A stretch of 64,000 nt of DNA from positions 15,854,897 through 15,918,896 of the forward strand of contig NC_062232.1 in the NCBI RefSeq assembly GCF_902686445.1, read 5' to 3'. Shown here in pieces: positions 53,796-64,000 of the stretch. The DNA is from Sciurus carolinensis (taxonomy: Eukaryota; Chordata; Mammalia; Rodentia; Sciuridae). Each line of letters starts with the position of its first letter. The stretch's first letter is position 1. The notes beneath the pieces are model-generated. The model worked only from the letters and a program-made list of their open reading frames with translations. It had not been told where the DNA came from and searched no databases. The position numbers and the translations under genes were made by a program.

Positions 53796-53818
53796 CCTTC
53801 TTCAACTCTATTATTTGA

Positions 53819-53957
53819 TTTTTTTAAATACAATTTTTTAAATTGTAGATGGACGCAATACCTTTATTTTATTATTTTTATGTGATGCTGAGAATTGAGC
53901 CCAGTGCCTCTCACATACTAAGGCAAGCGTTCTAATACTGAGGTAAAACTCCAGCCC
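53819..53957 (-). mobile_element. ID SINE with conserved tail
   Basis: Antisense tail AAATTGTAGATGGACGCAAT and ID body. 11-bp duplication CTATTATTTGA (53808-53818 and 53958-53968). Confidence 0.92.
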
Positions 53958-56019
53958 CTATTATTTGAATTTTTATTTTGCAGAGCTCTATGTTGTACAT
54001 ATAACACAACACAAGGACAAGAGTAAAACACAGACATATTATTTTCTTTGGTTTCTATGTGCCAAGAACCTTTGGAGCTCTATGTACAATCCCCCTACTG
54101 AAAACAACAAAGCTGTTGGTTTTATAAATTCTAAAGATTTAAAAGGGAAGAAAAGCCTTCTTAAGGCAGTAGGCTTAACACACTAGCTCAAAATACATGC
54201 AATGAGACCCTAGACCTTGAAAGTATCAGAACCATCCCACAGTGCCCGTGTGTACCTCACAGTTTCAAAAAAGAAAAAAAAGTCCACAACACATTTGCAT
54301 GCTCTAGATACTGGCTGGTAAAATGATACCACTCCAAAGGAATAAAATTAATATGGATACAAAAGAACATTCACTGTAAAATTCCACAGATGCTTTCTCT
54401 GAAACATATTAACCTACTTGGTTCACAGAGCAGCAATCCTTTGGGCCATGCACTATACAGTGTGGGCCTCAGTGCTCCTGGACTGCAAGCTACAGATTGT
54501 AGGACAGCAAAATCATGGACAAACCAGAGCATTAAAAAACAGACTGGAGAACTTTTTTCAGAACCTTGACTCCCAATTTTTCCCAAGGCATTCCCTAATA
54601 ATGGGTTTTATAAGCAGAAAAAAAGAAAAGGAAAAAAAGCCACTTCACTTGAAATTTGAGCAGTAAAAGTTTGTACGTATCATCGAATACATTAAATAAC
54701 AGACATGGTGTGATTACATCTGTTTAAAATCCCACTAGTTATCTAACAAATGAACAGTTAAACCTCTTGCTTTCAAGATAATACCAAGTTTCATGAAAGA
54801 ATCTCAAAGAACTTTATATACTACATGTCATTAACTCCCATAAACCCTTGACAAGTGTGGCAAAAAGCCAATGCTACAAATATTATAAATGGGGAGAGCA
54901 GCACAAAACAATTACAAGATGTCAGAAATTATTCAGCAAAGAATCCTAAGAAAAAAAGAACTGGTTAAACTGGCTTCTAATTCAGTTTTCTAACTTTATT
55001 TTAAAGCTATCTTTAAATAGCTTAAGGGCAAGAAATCAAGAGTTCATAATGACAGAAAAATCATCTCAGTCCAAGGCATACTAGCCCAAATAGTATGCAC
55101 AACTGTGAGTGTTTAATTACTCTTTCCGAGGGAGAACACTGATGCTGAACTTAGGGAAGGCAGCACACAAGTAGAGAAATCAAGTACCCAGAACTCCTAT
55201 GCACAAAGGTCTACCCTTTCATCCTCATAAAGCTATGAAGAGGGCACTTACAAAATGGACAAAAACTTGTTTTCTTAAAACAATTCTGAGATACACTTTG
55301 CAGGCAACAATTTTCTTTCTATTTTCTGGTATGTTTATGAAAAATGTGCCCTCATTTCAAATACTTGTCCCTTAGGCATTGCTGCTGAGTAGTGAGCAGC
55401 CTGCCACACCAAGATAGGCTGTATGATTGAACCAAGCTGCGGAACGGACCACAGTCAGGCTGTCACACAACAGGTGAAAGAAACTGAAGCAGGGAGGGAG
55501 GAATGGGCAAGGATTAGCAGCATCAGCCCTTCCACAGATGCACTCATGGGGCCTTACTGCATGTTTTGTGATAATCCTGCACATTCCACTTAGAATCACA
55601 GAACCAGCCTAGAGTTGGAAGGGACTTTAGAGGTCACCTAGTCTAACCTCTGACCAAAGAAGTCCTCTTTCTCTATTATGTACTTGTAATGGTCTGGAAG
55701 TTTCTACTCGAATTCTTCCACTAGGGCAACTCCACTGCTGAGTAGAGTTAATTGACAGAAAGTCCCTTATTGTTAATTCCTATTGATTAACTGCACCTCT
55801 AGTTTCTGAAGCTACATAGTATAAATCTCAATCCTGTCTTTACATGACAGTTCCAATATTATAAAATATAAATGAAAGACTTACCCATTACATTTCCTTT
55901 ACAGTATGAGTACATTCCACCTGCCTACAAAGTCTTTATGATGTTAATTCAGTCATTCATTCATTCAAGAAGTATGCATTATCTACTGTCCAAGATAGAG
56001 ACTGACAACAATAACACCT

Positions 56020-56250
56020 AACCATTAGTGATCATTTACTAAGGACCAGGAACTGGACTCCATGCTTTACATTTAATAATTTATTTAATCTTCTCAACAA
56101 ACATGAGGAAAATACTCTGTTGATTCTCACTTAATAGAGGAGGAAACTGAGGCACAGAGAGATTAGGTTACTTTGTCCAAGGTTACAGAGATAGCAAGCA
56201 ACAGTTTGACTCTGGAAGGAATGCTGTCAGCACTCTGGCTCCTATGCTCA
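56020..56250 (-). mobile_element. MIR SINE, nearly full length
   Basis: Antisense MIR: GCTTTACATTTAATAATTTA, GAGGAGGAAACTGAGGCACA, then CAAGGTTACAGAGATAGCAA. Confidence 0.8.
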
Positions 56251-56654
56251 AAAACCCACAGTCTGGTAGGAAAGAACTAATGGCTATCCTTCTCACTTTG
56301 TGGCATATCTGAAAATCTACTAAGTCCATGTTCTGTTTTCATCATAATTGCTACAAATAACATTGTTCAGTACAGGGTCGCTGAACCTCACCACATCATT
56401 AATAAAGGTGTCCATCCCAGTTGACAATAACCCACTAATAAAACTGTTCTAGGGTATAGTTATTCCACAGAGTAGAGAGCTCTGATTCAATTTGCATTCT
56501 GTTTGAATTGGTTTGACTGGACCTCAAAGACATTGTGAGAAACTCTGTCAGGTCTTTTAACAAAATCAAATTATATGATCTTTACTAAACCTGTCAAAGG
56601 TAGAAAAACAAAATTGACTGACCCTGTTTCTTTTGCTGGTCTTAGAAGTGATAT

Positions 56655-57023
56655 CTAGGTGTGGCAATGTTGCAGTAAGGTTCTCTAGCACACTGCTGAG
56701 GAAAGTTGAAAGAAGTACATCCTCTATGGTAAGCAATTTGGAAATGTGTTTTAACAGTTCACATCCTTTAACCTATCAAGGCTACTTCTGATAATTCATC
56801 CTAAGGAAATCATTAGCAATATAGAACAAGATTCATGTAGAATATGTTTACTGCAGTACTATTTATAATTACAAAGCACTGGAAACATGAATGTCCCAAA
56901 ATACAGGTACAGATAAATTGTGTAACACATACCTGATTAAAATCATAATACTCAAAATTTGGTTTTTATAAATTGCTCATTACAGGGAATGTTTATGACA
57001 GGTTCAATTTAAACACCCAGAAA
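56655..57023 (+). mobile_element. Old L1M LINE 3' region, first part
   Basis: Diverged sense L1: TAACCTATCAAGGCTACTTC, TACTGCAGTACTATTTATAA and GAAACATGAATGTCCCAAAA. Continues after the SINE. Confidence 0.6.
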
Positions 57024-57212
57024 TGTTGGGTACAGCAGCACACATCTGTAATCCCAGAGACTCACGAGGCTGAGGAAGGAGGATCACAAGTTCAAGGACA
57101 GCCTTGGCAACTTAGCAATACCCCATCTTAAAATAAAATACAAAAAGAACTGAAGATGTAGATCAGTAGTAAAGCACCCCTGGGTTCAGTCCTCAGTATC
57201 AATACATAAATA
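57024..57212 (+). mobile_element. B1-ID composite SINE, diverged
   Basis: GTTGGGTACAGCAGCACACA, TGTAATCCCAGAGACTCACG, then ID GAACTGAAGATGTAGATCAG. Confidence 0.85.
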
Positions 57213-57420
57213 CATACCCAGATAATCTACAAAAAATAAACTACAATTCACATTAAGTTGTTTAAAAAATACTCTAGTGAACAGTTATGTGTGTATATGT
57301 TCACTTATGAAAAGATGATAAAAATGAATTGTTAGATTATGAGTAAATTTTATTTTTCTCTATTCTCTAAATGTGCTACAGAGAATATGCATCAATTTTA
57401 TGACCAGAAAAAAAACACAA
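57213..57420 (+). mobile_element. Old L1M LINE 3' region, second part
   Basis: TTTTATTTTTCTCTATTCTC and GCATCAATTTTATGACCAGA resemble L1M 3' ends. Low certainty. Confidence 0.45.
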
Positions 57421-58984
57421 TGCAAACTATTAGGAAGAATCATATGAAATTGCCAATATTCAAACGCTTTTGACTTTCAAAGCAAGCATTTTCATGTGAT
57501 CCAACCTAATGTTAAGCCTAAAAGATAAAAAATTAATGACACTACCTGTTCTTGGTAGGCCAATACCAATCCTTGGTTACCACAAAATGCTGAAAAACAA
57601 CTGTTTAACAGTTAATCTTTTCTAGAATTGTACTGTATAGCTCACTAGTCTATAATTTTCTAGAATTCACCTTTTAGAAAACATGGAGACTTGCCATCTT
57701 CAGTCTTCTAGACAGGAACTCTAGAAAAAATCCTGATACAGTTGTGTAACTTGCATTGTAAATTAGAAGAGTTATGACTCCATGACCCTGCTATTTCTGC
57801 CCTCAAAGGTTTGAGATCTTTTCTTGCGTGAGGTGCTAAAAAAATCCCACTTTCAGGCCAAGAGTAATGTCCAAGTACTGCTTAATACTGTGTTTATTAG
57901 GAAATTCAGAGAGTGTGAAAAATCCTGATTGATCTTTGTTCCTTGATATCCTCCCCTACAACTTCCATTCTACTGTGATCAAAAAGATCTAGAGATCACT
58001 CTGTTCTACAAAGGGGAATAATTTCTAAGTTTGGTAAACTCCAGAACACTTCTTATCTGGAATTCCTCAGAGATTACCAATAGTCATTTCATAATTGTAT
58101 TATCCTTCAGTGATCATCTCACAAGGCTGAGGCACTGTGCCTTCAGCATTCTGAGCTAAGATGTAATGTATCTGGGTGGGAGATGAAATTTATAGAAGAA
58201 TCCTGACTGAAGTATTTTTTTCACTTATCTTGGGCTTTGATTTATGCTTGATGATTTATCCATATTTATTGTTACTGCTGTTGAGTGAGGAGGCAGCTGC
58301 TTTTCATCCTATAAAAACTGATCCCCTTGCAGTTCCTGCCCAAAAGATCAATGTGAATTAATCACAGGAATATTTCAAGATCTGCTGCCCTATGGCAAAG
58401 CACTTTTATTAAGTGTCAGTTATACAAAATGCACTGTACTAGATGGAACCTTAGAGATCATTGATCACCTCCTAAATTAGTGGCTGAGTTGGAGTTAGTA
58501 CCCCCCCGACCTCCTTGGTCAGAGAAGAGGATAAAGGGACGTGCAGTGTGAGTAAAGTGTAAAATTAAAAAGAAGAAAAAGTTTGATGGCTGCAAAAATA
58601 GAAGATTCAACAACTACCAAAACAGAACAACAACAACAAAAAAGCCTCTTACCCTCATGAATTTAGACATTTAGCTTTTGAAAAGACAGGTTCCCAAGGT
58701 TGTGACAATATAATATGGTTCTTTTGGGGCTTTACCCTGCAAAGACAGCATCTCCTTCCTCTCTAGGCAAATCCTGACAATTACCAAAGAATCAACGGAA
58801 CTCAGTAGAAATCGTTCCCTGCCATGGGTATCATTTTCTAACCTCCAGGCAATGCTTGCCTTTCTCCTCTTCTTTAAATATACCGTATTCACATGGTATG
58901 GAATTTGTTTACAGGTAAATATCTTTCTTTATTTTCCCTCCATCCCTACTTCCAGAGCAGTCTACAATTAGGGGCTATGATCTT

Positions 58985-59050
58985 GCTTACCTTCATAATC
59001 CCCAGGACTCAATACTATTCCTGGCACATAGTAGGCCAGATGACTGAATT
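58985..59050 (+). mobile_element. L2 LINE 3'-end fragment
   Basis: CCCCAGGACTCAATACTATT CCTGGCACATAGTAGGCC. Confidence 0.5.
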
Positions 59051-59234
59051 TGGCCCTTATAATCCGCAATTTCAAGGAAGAACTCTATAGAAGTACAGTA
59101 ACAAAAAAGCTGTTACAGTCTTTTCAGTGGTTATACCACCCAGTACTTTACTTACCAAGCATAAGATGATAAATACTATTGGTGTCTGTTTCCTGTATTT
59201 CAGAAGAGTGGCACAGATGTGAGAAGCCATGTTC

Positions 59235-59390
59235 ATTTTAGCCACTTACAAATAAAGAGACCTTGGCAATTTACTTAATCCCTTTGAGACTTTATCCTCA
59301 TTTGTGAAAAGGGATAATATCCCCTACCCGCAGGGTTGCAGGAGATTAAATGAAATAGAGTAAGTATTATATGTGGATAGCAGGCACCCA
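59235..59390 (+). mobile_element. MIR SINE fragment
   Basis: GACCTTGGCAATTTACTTAA, GTGAAAAGGGATAATATCCC and GCAGGGTTGCAGGAGATTAA. Confidence 0.75.
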
Positions 59391-60379
59391 GCCAGAAATT
59401 TCCTAGCCTCCACTTTATCCAACCAGGCTGTCCTTACCAATCACCTGATTGCTATTTTATGTTTTCCCCTCTCCTGAAGGTCACACCAGTGCACTTCAAT
59501 CTGAATCTAATGAGGAACTCTTTCATCCCCTTCACATCCCCTTTCCTCCCCACTTCATCAAATTCTGCTATAAATCACCAGCGCCAGAGGCTTGCAACTT
59601 TGGCTACTCCAGGTCAACAGGTCTTTCCTTCCGCCTTCCTGCATTGAGTTCTTATGGCGACTGCTTTGAAAAAGAAAATTTCAAGACAAAATGCAAGATG
59701 GCCATGCTCCTGACTCTAGGAGAAACAGGAGCACATGTTGCCTTAGAAGGAGGCTTTATATTTTTCATCAGATGAGCAGTCAGCACCCCAGCTTCTATCT
59801 CAAAAAGACAGCTACAGACAGCAAAATGAAAACTCAGAAGCCCATTACCAAACCTGTAAATGGGACGGCAACATGAGACTGGGAGAGTGCAAACAGCCAA
59901 CTTCCATTAAGCAAGCCAACAAAGCCCTGTGCCAGCACACATTTCACTTAAACCTCCCAAACTAATTAGTTCCAAGGAAAGACATCGCCTGATATGATTA
60001 AGGAAGAACAGGAGAAAAGATAAGTATAATTCTTACACAGAGTGAAGAGTGGCAGAAAAGAAAGGGCCTCCAAAATTTGCCAAATCTGTAATATAGAAAA
60101 ATTGCAAAACTCCCCAGCTGTGTTGAGTATTAAGAAAACTTAGAGTGGCAAAGACAGGCAGCAATATGCAATATTACCAAGAGCATGACTTGGTGGCTTC
60201 AGCACATAAAAAGCACACAGAAGAAGCTGAAGATAGGATGCAGGGATACATGATGTGTATTAATTCCCCCTCTTCCTTGCGAGAAACAAATTACAACACA
60301 GGTTCACTTCATTACACTGCATGTAAAAGAATAAAGCACTGTTTCTGGGCAACAAATACTTTAGGAGCTTAATATTCAC

Positions 60380-60700
60380 TGTGCAGAATCCTAAAAAGTC
60401 AGTGAATGTCTTGGAATTTCACCACACAAACTTGCGTCACCACACTCTTTTGTGTCAAACTGTTTCATTATCTTCAAGGCTTAGCATAATTGGAGCCTCA
60501 GTCTAAAAATAGGCTATTTTTTCCTTTGCAATCTGATTGGTAAATAAAAGTTAGGGGAGTTTTTATTCCCTTCATTTGTTTTAAACAACTGCTAGCTTCT
60601 GCTCATCAAGGAAAGATTACTGAATACATTTTCTGGATCTATTTGTTTATTCTGCTTAAGGCAAACAATCTATGACCTTCACCATTTAACAGGTGGAGAG
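60380..60700. promoter_or_regulatory. Candidate conserved non-coding block with MEF2-type inverted repeat
   Basis: Unique sequence with a consensus MEF2 site CTAAAAATAG (60503-60512) forming AAAAATAG-G-CTATTTTT with the next bases (60505-60521), and GATTGG, an inverted CCAAT core, near 60535. The nearest SINE or young L1 is over 1 kb away. Enhancer function is inferred. Confidence 0.4.
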
Positions 60701-61139
60701 TGCCATAGGCTACACAAAGACATGTTCCAGAACCACTCAAGGTTTCAGCCGTAGTGGACAGCATCACGGCCATTTAACTCCACAAAAAACATGACAGAAG
60801 GAAGCATTACCCCCATCCCCCATCTTTCTACGCTTGTTTCATCACCCAATCCTCTTTCTTATGAATTCCATGGGAAGGGCTTCATTAATTATAATCATCC
60901 AGATTTCCTTCCGGCTTATGTCAAGACAGAGGAAATAAAAGAACAGAAACTTTTGGAGAACCTGCTACAAAGATGGCAGTAAATACCAACCAAAATTGGG
61001 ATGATACATGCTAACCCAGCAAATGTCCTTTTAAACAAAATGGCTTCAGGCACTGTGAAGATGGACACTATTTTCTCCACCTCCTAATGCCTCTTGCATA
61101 GACAGAACCTTAAAAAACACAGGTAATATACCATGGCAG

Positions 61140-61262
61140 TTAATAATGTACTACAGCAGTTAAGACTCCTTAGATGTGAATTATTCACTAGCACTGTGAC
61201 CTTGGTCAGTTACTTATACTCTCTGTACTTCAGTTCTCTCATTGTTAACACTGAGTTCACAG
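61140..61262 (+). mobile_element. MIR SINE fragment
   Basis: GTGACCTTGGTCAGTTACTT, then TACTTCAGTTCTCTCATTG. Confidence 0.65.
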
Positions 61263-61997
61263 CATAAAACCCCACACTAACTTACCTCACAATCAAGCAA
61301 ATTCAGATCAAACGCAGTGGAGGATCCACTTCCATCCTCCTTCCAGATTCCATTTATGAAGAACAGGGTAAAGTTTTATCAAGGACACAGATGAGGAACA
61401 GGCAGAACATTAGGAAAAAACTAGCCTATGACCATTTAGATTTTCTTGGTTCACTACATTTCTATATATCTAATAAATGAAAAAATTTTCTTCTCCATGT
61501 CTATATCTTTCACCCCCAGTAACAAGAAATAAACACTATTTTTAATAAACCTCCCAATAACATGACTCCTACATTTTACATGAACAGAAAAAGGTTTCTG
61601 AACTGTGCTTACATGTTGTAGTAGTATCTTGCTATTAGCATAGAGTACTTAGAATGATATCTGGCAAGGATCAAATGCTTAATATATGTTAGTTATTAAT
61701 AGCCCTAATTTAACTATTTGTCTAAATACTTAATTTTTATATACAGAGGAGGAACTAAGATCAGATCCTTATTCTCTTTGGAAGTTCATAATAACTGTTA
61801 CCTAAGTCAAGGGCCATTCAGATAGGCCACAGAACCACTATACTCCAAACTGAATAAGAAAAAATTAGGAGGTATTAACATAGGATTTAACTATGGTTAC
61901 ATTGTCCCCCTCCAACGGATATCTCCAAATGTAATTTATGTTGATTCAATTTAATAGCAAATGACTTCTATAGGTTCCTAGATGATAAAATGAGATG

Positions 61998-62260
61998 CTA
62001 ATTCACAATAAGGTGGGGAGGGCTAGGGGAAAAGAGGTACTTTGGATTAGGCAGAGGGGAGTAAAGGGAGGGGAGGGGTATAGGAGCAGGAATGATAGTA
62101 GAATGAATTGAATATTATTACCCTATGTACATATATGATTGCATGACCAGCGTGATTCTACATCATGTACAACCAGGTGAATGAGAAGTTATACTCCATT
62201 TATGTTTGATATGTCAAAATGCTTTCTATTGTCATGTGTAATTAATTAGAACAAATTAAA
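61998..62260 (+). mobile_element. Squirrel L1 LINE, 3' UTR-only insertion
   Basis: Contains only the purine-rich 3' UTR and its end (TTGTCATGTGTAATTAATTA) with a short A tail. 11-bp duplication AAAATGAGATG (61987-61997 and 62261-62271). Confidence 0.85.
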
Positions 62261-63009
62261 AAAATGAGATGTCCTGTGCTGGAAAAAAGGCCCAAAGCAT
62301 GATTACAACAACAATATCTGTTTTAAGAAATACAAGATTGCTCCAATGAATTGTTTTTACTCTCTACATGTGAATTCAATATATAAGCATCAAATCTAAA
62401 GTATGTGATGGTAAGGAAAACAATAGCTTCAAAAAGAACATAAAGCAGAGATTACATGCATTGAGTATAACATAATGAAAAAATTTTCAAATACTTTAAA
62501 TAATCCTATTTTGATGATCAACAGTCAGATGGCCTCTTTGGCCTCTTTATCTATAGCCTGTGTCTCCCATATCTACCAAAAGTTCTACTCCAAAAATAAA
62601 TTTCAGCAGATACAGGTCGTAGTTATTTTATAATTCTCAACTAAAATAATTTTTAGAAAATAAACAAAAATTCCCCCACCCCCAAAAGTCTATAATGATA
62701 AAGCAATGCTATAGATATGGGAGGAGACCACAATCTTTCAACCCAGTTCACTTAATAAACAAAACTAGTCCATGTAGTTCCATAAAATCCTTCACCTCCA
62801 AGTTTTGAGATTAAAAAAGGCTTAATCCAAAACAAATTATTTAAAACTTTTTTCTCTTCAAATCCTTTCCATGCCACATTTACCTCATAACCTATATTCA
62901 CTACCCATAATATTTGATAGCTCACCCCATCAGTTCTCACCTTTCTTCAGAAATCTGAAAACCAAGTTCAAATACAAAAGGAATGAACTACACAACTGAT
63001 GGAAAGCAG

Positions 63010-63180
63010 AGAGCTGAATTAATTCAACAATTACCAGGAACCTACTATGTGCCAAGGTCTGTGCTAGGTGCTATGTGTAGAGGAATGAGTGAAATAAACT
63101 CTCACTACCCTAATGGAGCTCACAGTTCATAAGGAAGATGAATACAAACAAGCAAACATTTAAGTTAATGATTACAGAAT
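63010..63180 (+). repeat. Old interspersed repeat fragment, family not assigned
   Basis: CCTACTATGTGCCAAGGTCT GTGCTAGGTGCTATG, then CCCTAATGGAGCTCACAGTT, the phrases of a common ancient dispersed repeat. Confidence 0.55.
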
Positions 63181-63309
63181 GATGAGTGCCACAATGGGAA
63201 TGAATCATAGCACTGAGCAAGAAAACATCATGACAGAGAAACTCCTGCACATGCATAGAAAGAGACGAATACAGGAATATTTACTTTGCCTAAAAGAGTG
63301 ACACACTAA

Positions 63310-63760
63310 CAACAATCTAAAAGACCATCAACAAATACAAATAAACTGTAAATAAACTGTAAAATATCTGCATGATGGAATACTATAGAGAAGTTCAAAT
63401 CAATGATCAGATCTGTAGGTATCAACATGGATATCATTCAAAAATAAAATGTTGAATGAAAAAAGAAAGCTGCAAGCTCAAATATAATATGATGCCATTT
63501 ACATATAGTAGGCACATTCATAGGCAAAAAAGTATATAAAAAGTAAAGATACATACCAACATAGGTGCCTGTGGAGAGAGAAGGAGGAGACTGGAAGTTT
63601 ACACACAAGAGATTAATGACCTGTTATGTTTTCTTTTATTTAAAGGAAAATTTGAAGGAATTATGACAAATTCTTATATTAATTCTAGGAGATGTGTACA
63701 TGGGTATTTCTACTTTATGTATTTTATCCTATAAAAATTGTGGGAAAATGCAAAAAAGTC
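63310..63760 (+). mobile_element. Old L1M LINE 3' region
   Basis: GCATGATGGAATACTATAGA, then GATGCCATTTACATATAGTA and a weak 3' UTR (GTTTTCTTTTATTTAAAGG). Diverged. Confidence 0.6.
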
Positions 63761-64000
63761 AACTTAAAAATGAGAAATGGTGGTGAGCTGGATGAACCTA
63801 TTTAAGAATAGAAGTCAGGAAGGTCTCCACCAAGAAGGCGACACATAAGCTTGAAATCTGGATTGAAAAATGCCAACCCTGCACCAAGCAAGGGGAAGAA
63901 TTTTCCAAACAAAAGAAACCAGATGCACAAGGACTCTATGGAAGGACAGAATTCAATATGTGTGCAGAATACAAGAAAAATGGTGGCCCATGTGGCTGGA

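Larger units (their letters stand above)
14932..64000 (-). other. POLA1: Very long POLA1 intron (at least 49 kb, upstream end outside the window)
   Basis: Lies immediately upstream, in transcript sense, of the 33-bp microexon. I searched for the preceding exon (the segment ending in codons for GRE) and did not see it, so the intron most likely runs past 64000. It holds the window's L1 elements, a MaLR-type LTR, most of the MIR and L2 fragments, and the candidate conserved regulatory blocks listed separately. Stretches not covered by a listed feature look like ordinary AT-rich unique intron. Confidence 0.75.

Noticed and set aside
59449..59775. 108-codon ORF on the plus strand with other ORFs in overlapping frames
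   Set aside because: No family resemblance, and several frames are open on both strands because the local sequence is richer in GC. Not supported as a gene, although the region could be tested for conservation.
14932..64000. The POLA1 exon preceding the microexon (expected to end in codons for GRE)
   Set aside because: I looked for its reverse complement with flanking splice sites and found no candidate. It probably lies beyond 64000, but a visual search can miss a short exon.

Overview
This is mammalian nuclear DNA, almost certainly from a squirrel-family rodent (Sciuridae). It is AT-rich and mostly non-coding. Two kinds of short retroposon recur: tRNA-Ala-derived ID elements, and B1-ID composites in which a 7SL-derived B1 head is joined to an ID tail. 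L1, L2 and MIR fragments are also present. The B1-ID composites and ID copies with a conserved non-tRNA tail are what point to squirrels. No bacterial-type genes, CRISPR arrays, CpG islands or functional RNA genes were found.

The only gene I can support is POLA1, the catalytic subunit of DNA polymerase alpha, on the minus strand. Six internal exons lie in the first 15 kb. In transcript order they are 14899-14931, 14042-14134, 12913-13118, 11031-11163, 4969-5100 and 70-244. They splice in frame (phases 0-0, 0-0, 0-2, 2-0, 0-0, 0-1) into 257 complete codons with no stop. They encode the end of the palm (motif C, YGDTDS), the KKKKYAAL template-primer contact segment and the thumb, about residues 983-1239 of a protein of about 1462 residues. 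Upstream exons lie above 64000 and the C-terminal zinc-binding exons lie below 1. POLA1 is X-linked in placental mammals, so the window is inferred to be X-chromosomal.

From 14932 to 64000 the window is one very long POLA1 intron (at least 49 kb) with no further exon that I can recognise. It is known that the 3' half of POLA1 and its surroundings hold ultraconserved enhancers of the neighbouring gene ARX. Several repeat-free, homeodomain-motif-rich blocks look like such elements: 19540-20180, 24330-25010, 28240-28400, 35200-35640, 36560-36960, 46700-46940 and 60380-60700. They are proposals from sequence texture only.

The rest is retroposon history. An L1M-type element (37040-42640) carries a classic 5' inversion. 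It was later split by a second L1 (39439-42479) that is bounded by a 12-bp target duplication and appears to carry a 3' transduction. Younger squirrel L1 3' ends with clean target duplications lie at 43863-44587 and 61998-62260. A solo MaLR-type LTR lies at 18779-19248. SINEs are common except for a 9.6-kb gap at 27525-37156 and a 4.8-kb gap before 61998.
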